Shown here: piece after piece, positions 1 through 5,688 of the stretch
How positions within the stretch are numbered: the first letter of the stretch is position 1
Layout: each line of letters opens with the position of its first letter
Source: Acidobacteriaceae bacterium
Lineage (GTDB): Bacteria > Acidobacteriota > Terriglobia > Terriglobales > Acidobacteriaceae
Assembly: GCA_003152795.1 (NCBI GenBank)
Contig: PMBA01000093.1
Location: 815 to 6,502, forward strand
Direction: 5' to 3'
DNA length: 5,688 nucleotides
The notes under the pieces: generated by a model
Told to the model about the DNA's origin: nothing
Database searches by the model: none
What the model saw: the letters and a program-made list of their open reading frames with translations, nothing else
Translations under genes and position numbers: made by a program

Positions 1-190
1 GCGGCCCTTCTTCGCGGATGTATTGCCCGATCTGGAAATCGCGCAGGCGCCGAATCACGATCGGCCCAACGATCAGGCCGGTGAAAAGCGCGGTGAGACT
101 GGCGAAGGCGGTGCGGAAAGTCAGATAACGGAAAATACGGAACGGCGGAAAGTAATGGAAGAGCTTCAGGTAGAGCAGCCAGTAGAGCAA
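1..190 (-). CDS. mraY: MraY, phospho-MurNAc-pentapeptide transferase (N-terminal part, cut by window edge)
   Basis: MraY is the integral membrane enzyme that transfers phospho-MurNAc-pentapeptide from UDP to undecaprenyl phosphate, making lipid I. Only the first 63 codons are in the window. The translation begins [14 protein letters not shown], followed by [19 protein letters not shown] and [17 protein letters not shown]. This is the typical MraY N-terminus: a short first hydrophobic stretch, the FRYxTFRTAxAxxTAL segment leading into a membrane helix (about residues 24-46), and the conserved cytoplasmic IGQYIRxEGP stretch. The start is TTG at 190-188. It is the only sensible initiator, because an in-frame TGA lies ten codons upstream (220-218) with no ATG or GTG between, and a GGAGG sits just before it. 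It follows murF by 41 bp, its usual place in the dcw cluster. Identity is seen directly from conserved residues; the rest of the protein is not visible. Confidence 0.95.
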   Translation of the reverse strand, partial: MLYWLLYLKLFHYFPPFRIFRYLTFRTAFASLTALFTGLIVGPIVIRRLRDFQIGQYIREEGP

Positions 191-199
191 TCCGCCTCC
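188..199 (-). promoter_or_regulatory. Ribosome binding site and TTG start of mraY
   Basis: On the minus strand a GGAGG (199-195) is followed by four bases and then TTG (190-188). This is the best Shine-Dalgarno match at any gene junction in the window, and it fixes the start of mraY at a non-ATG codon. The four-base spacing is slightly short. Confidence 0.7.
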
Positions 200-205
200 A
201 ACACC

Positions 206-254
206 AGTTCTCGGTTCTCAGTTCCCGGTTCTCAGTTTTTCGTTCTCAGTTTCC
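206..254 (-). repeat. Heptanucleotide tandem repeat, seven units, across the murF stop and murF-mraY spacer
   Basis: Read on the minus strand from 254 to 206, the sequence divides exactly into seven 7-bp units: GGAAACT, GAGAACG, AAAAACT, GAGAACC, GGGAACT, GAGAACC, GAGAACT. The consensus is GAGAACY. The array encodes the last six residues of MurF (KLRTKN) and contains its TGA stop (234-232). It ends seven bases before the mraY Shine-Dalgarno. The same heptamer occurs upstream of ftsI, so this is a dispersed element rather than chance low complexity. It resembles in style the heptanucleotide STRR repeats known from cyanobacteria; its function here is unknown. Confidence 0.85.
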
Positions 255-1656
255 CTGCGCCTGGGGCGTTGGGAATACCACTCTTTTCTCTCCACGTCTC
301 CAGCGCCTTTTCCAGTTTCACGCCTCGCGACGCTTTCAGCAATACCACGTCGCCAGCGCGAGTCAGGCGCGCGAGCCACTCGCCGGCTTCCTCGGGCGTC
401 GCGACGAATTCCGCTTTCATCCCTGCTTCGCCAGCCGCTTCCACCATCGGCTTTGCCAAGCCCCGCACGCCGAGCAGGAAGTCAATTTTACTTCCGGCCT
501 GAGCTCGTGCAACATATCGGCCGCACTCGCGATGCAGTTGCTCGCCGGTAGGGCCGAGTTCCAGCATTTCGCCGGCCACGACAATGCGGCGGCGGGCGGG
601 CATCGCAGCCAGAGTATCCACGGCAGCCATCAGCGCCTTCGGACTTGAATTGTAGCAATCGTAGAGGACCGTGATGCTGCCGAGTTGAACGACCTGTCCG
701 CGCTTGTCGGCGGGCTGGAGGGAGGGTAGAGTTGCGGCGATCTCAGACGGGGTAATGCCGTGCTCCAGCGCAATGGCCGCTGCGGCGAGCACGTTGTACA
801 CGTTGTGCTTGCCGAGCAACGGGCTCTGCACCGACTGGCGCACTTCCCGGCTCACCAGATCGAAGCGCGTGCCTTCAGGTCCAAGCACCTCGATGTTTTC
901 CGCCCGCACATCGGCCGCGGGCTTCAATCCGAACAGCACCACGTTGCCTTTGAAGTCGCGGCCAAACTGGGAAACATATTCGTCATCGCCATTCAACACC
1001 GCCGTGCCGCCGTGCGGGAGCGCTTCGATCAGTTCATATTTCGCGCGCGCAATTCCGGCGATGGAGTCGAAGCTCTCCAGATGCACGGGGGCAACGTTGG
1101 TGACCACAGCTTCATTCGGCAGCGCGATGCGAGCCAGGGCCGCGATTTCGCCGGCGTGGGACATCCCCATCTCGACCACGGCGACGTCGTATTCGGGCTC
1201 GAGAGTCAGCAGTCCGAGGGGCAGGCCAAAGTGATTATTGAAATTCCCCCTGGTGCGATGGACGCGGTACTTGATCGCGAGCAAATGAGCCATCGCTTCT
1301 TTGGTGGTGGTTTTGCCCATCGAGCCGGTGACGCCAATAGCGGTCTTGCCCCAAATTTTTCGGACTGCGGTCGCCAGCGTCTGCAGTGCGATGAGAGTGT
1401 CGCCGACCGCAAGCAGCCCGACCGGGCTGGAATAGCGCGCCGACTGCGCCTTCTCCACCACCGCCGCAATTGCGCCCCGGCTCAGCGCCTGCTCGACAAA
1501 GTCGTGGCCGTCGAAGCGCTCGCCCTTGACCGCAAAGAAAAGTTCGCCGGGTTGCACGGTGCGGGAATCGATGGAATATCCTTGAGCGATGGCGCGGCTA
1601 TCGTATTGCCCGGTCGCAGTTACAAATTCGGCGATGCGAGAGAGAGCAAGCTTCAT
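232..1656 (-). CDS. murF: MurF, UDP-MurNAc-tripeptide D-alanyl-D-alanine ligase
   Basis: MurF is the cytoplasmic ATP-dependent ligase that adds D-Ala-D-Ala to UDP-MurNAc-tripeptide, the last soluble step of peptidoglycan precursor synthesis. The 474-residue length is normal for the family. The N-terminal substrate-binding domain contains YSIDSRTVQPGELFFAVKG (about 27-45). The Mur ligase centre has the P-loop GSMGKTTTKE (111-120), then NFNNHFGLP (138-146), VEMGMSHAGEI (161-171), TNVAPVHLE (186-194) and the candidate carbamylated lysine K206 in ARAKYE. The C-terminal domain shows LLGKHNVYNVLAA (280-292), DCYNSSPKAL (333-342) and AGEMLELG (361-368). The P-loop has Met where Ser is common (GSSGKTTT), a conservative variant. 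Its ATG overlaps the murE stop as ATGA, with a weak GGGGAAG-like ribosome binding site inside murE, so coupled translation is likely. The last six codons and the stop lie in a heptamer repeat and look like a dispensable tail. Confidence 0.97.
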   Translation of the reverse strand: MKLALSRIAEFVTATGQYDSRAIAQGYSIDSRTVQPGELFFAVKGERFDGHDFVEQALSRGAIAAVVEKAQSARYSSPVGLLAVGDTLIALQTLATAVRKIWGKTAIGVTGSMGKTTTKEAMAHLLAIKYRVHRTRGNFNNHFGLPLGLLTLEPEYDVAVVEMGMSHAGEIAALARIALPNEAVVTNVAPVHLESFDSIAGIARAKYELIEALPHGGTAVLNGDDEYVSQFGRDFKGNVVLFGLKPAADVRAENIEVLGPEGTRFDLVSREVRQSVQSPLLGKHNVYNVLAAAAIALEHGITPSEIAATLPSLQPADKRGQVVQLGSITVLYDCYNSSPKALMAAVDTLAAMPARRRIVVAGEMLELGPTGEQLHRECGRYVARAQAGSKIDFLLGVRGLAKPMVEAAGEAGMKAEFVATPEEAGEWLARLTRAGDVVLLKASRGVKLEKALETWREKSGIPNAPGAGKLRTKN

Positions 1657-3188
1657 GGCGTCTTCCCCGCGTTCGCAGCGCTCTTGCAGTCGTAGCCCAG
1701 GGCCGCGAGGTTCTCGCGCGCAACTTCCACATCGTCGAACGGAATCGTTCCCTCTTTTGTGACCTGCACTTTTTCGTGTCCCTTGCCCGCGAGCAGCACG
1801 ATGTCGCCCGGGGTTGCCTGCCGCAGAGCAAAGGCAATGGCCTTGTGGCGGTCGGGCTCCATGGAATATTGTGCGCCGGATTTTTGCAACCCAGCCTTTT
1901 GTAATCCAACGACGGCATCATTCATGATCGACAGCGGATCTTCCGAGCGCGGGTTGTCGGAAGTGAGGATGACGAAGTCGCTGCCCTTGGCAGCGGCCTC
2001 GCCCATCAGCGGACGCTTGGCTCGATCGCGATCGCCGCCGCAGCCGAACAGCGTGATGACCCTGCCTTTCAGGCCAGCGCGGTTTACAAAGTCGCGAGCG
2101 AGCGCGGTGAGGTTGCGCAGCGCGTCGTCGGTGTGGGCATAATCCACGACCACCGTGAAGGGCTGGCCGCAATCCACGCGCTCGAAACGGCCAGGAACGC
2201 TGGTGAGATCGAAGATTCCTCTCGCGATTACCTCGTTCGAACAATTGCGAGCATAGCCCGCGGCAGAAGCTGCGAGCACGTTGTACACATTCACATTGCC
2301 GATCAGCGGCGACCACATGGCGAGCTTTCCCGAGGGAGTCACCATTTGAAAGCGGATACCTCGCGGCGTGATTTCGACGGACTCGGCATGGAAGTCGCCG
2401 GACGCCAAACCGTAGGAGAGCACCAACGCGCTCTTCTTCTTGCAGAGCTTCGAGAGTTGGCGGCCGTATTCATCGTCAGTGTTAAGAACGGCAGCGCGCG
2501 GCGGTTCGGTTCCGCAACCGTCGAAAAGCGCCTGTTTCGCGCGGAAGTAATTTTCCATCGTGCCGTGGTAGTCGAGATGGTCGCGAGTGAGATTCGTGAA
2601 TACGGCCACGTCGAAAGGAATCCCGAAAACACGCTGTTGGTCGAGCGCGTGCGACGAGATCTCCATGACCGCTTCGGTGACTCCCTGGCCCAGCGCTTCC
2701 GACAAAAGCCGGTTCAACTCCAGGGCTTCCGGCGTGGTGTGGGGAGCGGGAAGAATCCTGCCGGCAACGTGGTATTCGATGGTTCCGACGAGCGCCGTTT
2801 TGCGTCCCGCCGCCTTAAATATCGATTCGATCAGAAAGGCGGTCGTGCTCTTTCCGTTCGTGCCCGTAATTCCAGTATTCGCAATGCGCTCGGCAGGACG
2901 TTTGTAGAAGTTCGCGCTCAGGCGGGCGAGAGCGCGGCGTCCGTGGACGACTTGGGCCCAGGCCACCCCGGGGCGCGGCGCTTCGTCCGGGGAGTCGGTG
3001 ACGATGGCAACCGCTCCGGCGGCGATGGCTTGATCGATGAACCGATTGCCATCGCTCGTCTCGCCCTTCATGGCGACAAAAACAGTTCCTGGGCGCACCC
3101 GCCGTGAATCGTATTCCACACCGGCAACGGCCGGGTTTCCGCTCTGGGAGAGGACCTCGGCGCCTTGCAGGAGTTGTTGGAAGGTCAT
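1653..3188 (-). CDS. murE: MurE, UDP-MurNAc-L-Ala-D-Glu:meso-diaminopimelate ligase
   Basis: MurE is the cytoplasmic ligase that adds the third amino acid to UDP-MurNAc-L-Ala-D-Glu using ATP. The 511-residue protein has the full Mur ligase layout. The N-terminal domain carries YDSRRVRPGTVFVAMKGE (26-43). The central ATPase has TGTNGKSTT (108-116), HTTPE (150-154), MEISSHALDQQR (175-186), FTNLTRDHLDYHGTMENY (197-214) and the candidate carbamylated lysine K218 in YFRAKQALF. The C-terminal domain has VPGRFE (331-336), VDYAHTDDAL (348-357), FGCGGDRDRAKR (381-392) and GKGHE (468-472). DNPR at 411-414 is the known signature of meso-diaminopimelate-adding MurE, so the wall is inferred to be DAP-type. 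A small internal duplication, GLQKAGLQKSG (428-438), lies in a variable region. The ATG at 3188 is the only good start, because an in-frame stop lies seven codons upstream, but no Shine-Dalgarno precedes it. A TATAAT sits just upstream instead. The gene overlaps murF by four bases. Confidence 0.97.
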   Translation of the reverse strand: MTFQQLLQGAEVLSQSGNPAVAGVEYDSRRVRPGTVFVAMKGETSDGNRFIDQAIAAGAVAIVTDSPDEAPRPGVAWAQVVHGRRALARLSANFYKRPAERIANTGITGTNGKSTTAFLIESIFKAAGRKTALVGTIEYHVAGRILPAPHTTPEALELNRLLSEALGQGVTEAVMEISSHALDQQRVFGIPFDVAVFTNLTRDHLDYHGTMENYFRAKQALFDGCGTEPPRAAVLNTDDEYGRQLSKLCKKKSALVLSYGLASGDFHAESVEITPRGIRFQMVTPSGKLAMWSPLIGNVNVYNVLAASAAGYARNCSNEVIARGIFDLTSVPGRFERVDCGQPFTVVVDYAHTDDALRNLTALARDFVNRAGLKGRVITLFGCGGDRDRAKRPLMGEAAAKGSDFVILTSDNPRSEDPLSIMNDAVVGLQKAGLQKSGAQYSMEPDRHKAIAFALRQATPGDIVLLAGKGHEKVQVTKEGTIPFDDVEVARENLAALGYDCKSAANAGKTP

Positions 3189-3195
3189 TGGAGTG

Positions 3196-3224
3196 ATTAT
3201 AGAAGGTCAGAGGTTAGAGGTCAG
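3196..3224 (-). promoter_or_regulatory. Possible promoter for murE, giving a leaderless or nearly leaderless transcript
   Basis: On the minus strand a perfect TATAAT lies at 3201-3196. A CTGACC (four of six matches to TTGACA) lies 17 bp upstream, at 3224-3219. Seven bases separate TATAAT from the murE ATG at 3188, so the expected transcription start would fall on or next to the A of ATG. There is no Shine-Dalgarno in this spacer, which fits leaderless initiation. The -35 candidate is part of the heptamer repeat. This is a motif-based prediction only; the box could be chance in an AT-richer spacer. Confidence 0.45.
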
Positions 3225-3236
3225 ATTGAAGAGGTT
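3202..3236. repeat. Heptanucleotide tandem repeat, five units, in the ftsI-murE spacer
   Basis: On the plus strand, 3202-3236 divides into five 7-bp units: GAAGGTC, AGAGGTT, AGAGGTC, AGATTGA, AGAGGTT. The consensus is AGAGGTY (RACCTCT on the transcribed-sense strand). The fourth unit is degenerate. The period matches the repeats in the other two spacers but the unit sequence differs. The remaining part of this 110-bp spacer (3237-3298) holds no recognisable gene, terminator or further repeat, apart from the short palindromes GGTTAACC (3233-3240) and CGATCG. Confidence 0.7.
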
Positions 3237-3298
3237 AACCCTCCGTCGATCGAAAGCACGAATTTTACCAACCGTAATTCTTCTCATGGTCGGATCAA

Positions 3299-5494
3299 TT
3301 ATCGTCCAAACCGCACGGTAATCCGCGATCCCGCTGCCACCCGCGCCCCGGGCAGTGGCGACTGCTCACGCGCCACGCCACTACCGACCGCGTCAAGATC
3401 CAGCCCGACATCCTGCGCCACCTCAATCGCAGCTCTCAGGCTCTTGCCGAGGAAGGATGGGACCTCAATTCCTCCCTCTTCGACGTCGAGAACAACGGTA
3501 CCGCCCGCCGGCAATTTCTGTGGAGTTGAAATCTCCGGAGCAGGTTGCGCCGGAACAGTTTCCGCCGGCGCCGAATTCGCTTTCGCGATCATTGTCGCTA
3601 CCGTGTGGTCGGGCTCTCTTGCAGTCTGCGCCGCCGGCACCACCTGCGCGCCAATTGGGCCGGGCTTGACCGCGGCTGGAATGGCGGCCGTTTCATTGGC
3701 TTCGGCCATATCCAGGTTGGCGCCCAGGTGATCGGGCGAGCTTTCCTCCAGACTGGCCTCCGGGACATCGCGGCGAGCCAGCAACACCTGGCGGCTGGGC
3801 GGAAGTTGTACGTCATGCGGCACATGCAGATACTCGAGCACCTGCTGCGTGATTCGCTGGAAGACCGGGGCTGAGACCTGTCCGCCCTGGTGCAGACCGA
3901 CGGCAGAATCGAGAATGACGACAACCGAAATCTGGGGATCATTGATGGGGGCAAACCCGGCAAAAGACGCAACATATTTCGTCTTCGAGTACGCGCCGGT
4001 AGCCGGGTCCACCTTCTGTGCGGTGCCGGTCTTGCCCGCCGAACTGTAGCCCTCGAGAAGGGCTTTGCGTCCGGTGCCGTGCAGCACTACTCCCTGCAGC
4101 ATTTGCCGCATCTCGGCTGCGGTCAGGGAAGAGATCACCCGCGTTCCCCCGGCGGGCTGGAAGGCGATCGTTTGTGGAGTATTCTGCGGCGTAATGGTGC
4201 CGGCTACGATGCGGGGCGGGACATGCACGCCGTCGTTGGCAATCGTTGAGATCAGGGAAGCGAGTTGGAGCGGCGAAATGCCGATCTCCTGCCCCATCGA
4301 GATTGCGCCAATCGAAACTTTCGACCAGCGCTCCACCGGCTTCGTCAAGCCGCGGGTTTCGCCGGGAAGTTCGATGCCGGTCTGCTGGCCGAATCCGAAA
4401 GCCCGGATGTACTTATAGAAGCGCTCGTCGCCCAGCCGCAGCGCCACTTTGATGGCGCCAACGTCGCTCGACTCCGCAATAATGTCGGCCACCGAGAGCA
4501 TGCCGTGCGGGCGGCTGTCCCGGATGCGCATGCCGTTGATGACGATCGAGCCCATCTGGCAGTCGAACATTTCGTCGGGGCGCGTGATTTTTTCTTCCAG
4601 GCCGGCGGAAATGGTCACCATCTTGAAAGTCGAACCGGGCTCGTACACGTCGCTGACGGCACGGTCTTTCAGAGCGTCGTTCTTAATTTCCTTTCGAATA
4701 TTGGGATTGAATGTGGGCCGATTCGTGAGCGCCAGAATTTCGCCGGTGCGCGGATTTTCCACGATCACCGTGCCCGCGATGGCATGCGTCTCTTCCATCC
4801 CGCGCTCGAGCTCGCGTTCGGCGATGTACTGAATGTTCTGATCGACCGTGAGGACCACGCTGTTGCCGGCTTCGGGTTCTTTTTCGACACTCGCAAACCA
4901 GCGCTTGCGCGCGTCGACGGAGATCATCAGCTTGCCGGGTTTGCCCTGGAGTTGCTGGTTGAATTGGCGTTCCAGTCCACTCAGTCCCTGATCGTCGGTG
5001 CCCACGTAGCCCAGAATCTGCGCCGCCAGTTCACGCTTCGGATAAAAGCGTTTGGGCTCTTTCTGGAAATGGATGCCTTGCAGATTCAACGCGCGGATGC
5101 GCTCAACCACTTCGGCATCGGCCTTGCGCGCCACCCAGCAGAACTTGTGGGCCCGGCAATCTGCGAGCACCACGCGGGGATCGTCTTTCGTGATGCGCGA
5201 AATCAGGCTGATGGTATTGGGAAGGTCGGGAGCTTCCGAGGGCACTACAAAAGCCGAGTCCACCTGGATGGACATCGCCAGTTCACGCCCGGCGCGATCG
5301 TAGATGACACCGCGCTTTGGTGAAAGATCAAAGCTGCGCTGCTGCTGATGCTGGGCGCGCCGCTCGAAATCGCCGTAGCAGAAAATCTGGAGATAGACGA
5401 GGCGGACACAGATCGCCAGCAGCCAGAGGCATAGCAATCCAGACAAGGCATAGAGCCTGAATCTCGCGCCGTTTGAAAAGGTACTCGCAGCCAT
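3299..5494 (-). CDS. ftsI: FtsI/SpoVD-type class B penicillin-binding protein with C-terminal PASTA domain
   Basis: This is the septal peptidoglycan transpeptidase (PBP3/FtsI family), a D,D-transpeptidase anchored in the inner membrane and acting in the periplasm with FtsW and FtsL. Of its 731 residues, a short cytoplasmic N-terminus is followed by one membrane helix (about 14-36). The PBP dimerisation region begins at RGVIYDRAGRELA (61-73) and runs to about 200, including YPKRELAAQILGYVG (151-165). The transpeptidase domain (about 240-555) has the catalytic motif STFK (S288, K291), the second motif as SSD (342-344, where most FtsI have SxN), and KTGTAQK (488-494). Residues about 570-662 form an Ala/Pro-rich, probably disordered linker. 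Residues about 664-731 resemble one PASTA domain (VPSFLGKSLRAAIEVAQDVG, then GSRITVRFGR). The family symbol is secure; spoVD would be the name if sporulation-related, for which there is no sign. The ATG at 5494 is the only plausible start because a stop lies six codons upstream. No clear Shine-Dalgarno precedes it and a large inverted repeat ends one base before it. Confidence 0.95.
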   Translation of the reverse strand: MAASTFSNGARFRLYALSGLLCLWLLAICVRLVYLQIFCYGDFERRAQHQQQRSFDLSPKRGVIYDRAGRELAMSIQVDSAFVVPSEAPDLPNTISLISRITKDDPRVVLADCRAHKFCWVARKADAEVVERIRALNLQGIHFQKEPKRFYPKRELAAQILGYVGTDDQGLSGLERQFNQQLQGKPGKLMISVDARKRWFASVEKEPEAGNSVVLTVDQNIQYIAERELERGMEETHAIAGTVIVENPRTGEILALTNRPTFNPNIRKEIKNDALKDRAVSDVYEPGSTFKMVTISAGLEEKITRPDEMFDCQMGSIVINGMRIRDSRPHGMLSVADIIAESSDVGAIKVALRLGDERFYKYIRAFGFGQQTGIELPGETRGLTKPVERWSKVSIGAISMGQEIGISPLQLASLISTIANDGVHVPPRIVAGTITPQNTPQTIAFQPAGGTRVISSLTAAEMRQMLQGVVLHGTGRKALLEGYSSAGKTGTAQKVDPATGAYSKTKYVASFAGFAPINDPQISVVVILDSAVGLHQGGQVSAPVFQRITQQVLEYLHVPHDVQLPPSRQVLLARRDVPEASLEESSPDHLGANLDMAEANETAAIPAAVKPGPIGAQVVPAAQTAREPDHTVATMIAKANSAPAETVPAQPAPEISTPQKLPAGGTVVLDVEEGGIEVPSFLGKSLRAAIEVAQDVGLDLDAVGSGVAREQSPLPGARVAAGSRITVRFGR

Positions 5495-5495
5495 T

Positions 5496-5571
5496 TCAGT
5501 TCCCAGTTCTCAGTTCTCAGCTCTCAGTGAAAGGCGCACGACTGAGAACTGAGAACTGGGAACTGAGAACT
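5496..5571. repeat. Inverted heptamer repeat forming a perfect 25-bp stem upstream of ftsI
   Basis: Bases 5496-5520 are the exact reverse complement of 5542-5566 (25 of 25), separated by a 21-base loop. Both arms are built of 7-bp units. The left arm reads AGTTCCC, AGTTCTC, AGTTCTC, AGCTCTC from 5498 to 5525 on the plus strand. The right arm reads GAGAACT, GAGAACT, GGGAACT, GAGAACT from 5544 to 5571. Because the units are nearly identical, the arms can also pair shifted by one unit (5528 with 5541 onward), giving about 33 pairs with three mismatches and a 12-base loop. In the ftsL-ftsI transcript the hairpin occupies the whole ribosome binding region and ends one base before the ftsI ATG. No run of T follows on the transcribed-sense strand, so it does not look like an intrinsic terminator. 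Confidence 0.9.
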
Positions 5572-5574
5572 GAC

Positions 5575-5688
5575 TTACCGCGCCGGCACGACCGCGACCG
5601 GAGTCACGCTGGCCATGACCGGGGCAGCGGTATCGGTGGCGGCGTCCATGCGAAGCACCTGCCCAGGCTGCGGCGATTGCATGCCCAG
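5575..5688 (-). CDS. ftsL: FtsL-like cell division protein (C-terminal end only, cut by window edge)
   Basis: Only the last 37 residues and the TAA stop (5577-5575) are in the window. The visible start, LGMQSPQPGQVLRMD, resembles the end of FtsL/DivIC-type division proteins, where the periplasmic coiled coil ends in a segment such as (A)xxLGMxxPxPGQVxxxD. After it comes a 22-residue Ala/Val/Pro-rich tail with no recognisable motif. FtsL is a small single-pass membrane protein that bridges FtsB and FtsQ and activates FtsW-FtsI. Its usual place is directly upstream of ftsI, which supports the call. The frame is open to the window edge. The identification rests on a short motif plus position, because the membrane helix and coiled coil are outside the window. 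Confidence 0.7.
   Translation of the reverse strand: MGMQSPQPGQVLRMDAATDTAAPVMASVTPVAVVPAR

Noticed and set aside
206..254. CRISPR array
   Set aside because: The units are 7 bp, contiguous and without spacers; there are no cas genes.
23..502. Plus-strand open frame of 159 codons across the mraY-murF junction
   Set aside because: It spans two real genes and a repeat array on the other strand; the Ser/Pro-rich translation looks like noise.
760..1695. Plus-strand open frame of 311 codons opposite murF
   Set aside because: Fully antisense to murF, with conserved Mur ligase motifs on the other strand; the translation is His/Arg/Gln-rich and has no domain signature.
1894..2070. Frameshift or insertion in murE near the GLQKAGLQKSG duplication
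   Set aside because: The frame is continuous through DNPR and GKGHE; the short duplication lies in a variable loop and leaves the protein near its normal length.
2133..3107. Plus-strand open frame of 324 codons opposite murE
   Set aside because: Antisense shadow of murE with biased composition and no recognisable motif.
3207..3287. Minus-strand 26-codon open frame in the ftsI-murE spacer (begins MRRITVGKIRAF)
   Set aside because: No ribosome binding site, no similarity recognised, and its 3' half is made of the heptamer repeat.
4265..5323. Long plus-strand open frame of 352 codons opposite ftsI
   Set aside because: It lies entirely antisense to a well-supported ftsI, its translation shows no recognisable family, and long antisense frames are expected with GC-rich codon use.
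5496..5566. Intrinsic terminator between ftsL and ftsI
   Set aside because: The stem is strong but much longer than a typical terminator, is not GC-rich, and has no T run after it in the direction of transcription.

Overview
The window is a slice of a bacterial division and cell wall (dcw) cluster. All genes lie on the minus strand, so transcription runs from right to left. In transcription order they are: the 3' end of an ftsL-like gene (5688-5575), ftsI encoding a class B penicillin-binding protein with a C-terminal PASTA domain (5494-3299), murE (3188-1653), murF (1656-232) and the 5' end of mraY (190-1). The proteins point to a Gram-negative, meso-diaminopimelate-type bacterium with fairly high GC. 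Gene order, a PASTA-bearing FtsI and general sequence flavour suggest Acidobacteriota (Koribacter/Terriglobia-like). That assignment is from recognition only and no search was run.

The genes work together. FtsL and FtsI belong to the septal divisome. MurE and MurF successively add meso-diaminopimelate and D-Ala-D-Ala to the UDP-MurNAc peptide in the cytoplasm. MraY then transfers the finished UDP-MurNAc-pentapeptide to undecaprenyl phosphate at the membrane. murE and murF overlap by four bases (ATGA), which suggests translational coupling. Every other junction has a spacer: about 80 bp for ftsL-ftsI, 110 bp for ftsI-murE and 41 bp for murF-mraY.

The unusual part is in the spacers. All three non-overlapping junctions carry degenerate 7-bp tandem repeats. 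At murF/mraY seven GAGAACY-type units run through the murF stop codon up to the mraY ribosome binding site. At ftsI/murE there are five units of a different heptamer (AGAGGTY on the plus strand), next to a perfect TATAAT box that would place the murE transcript start at or beside its ATG. At ftsL/ftsI the GAGAACT heptamers occur in both orientations and form a perfect 25-bp inverted repeat ending one base before the ftsI ATG. The coding genes themselves look intact and ordinary. No mobile element genes, RNA genes, CRISPR arrays or novel protein system are visible.
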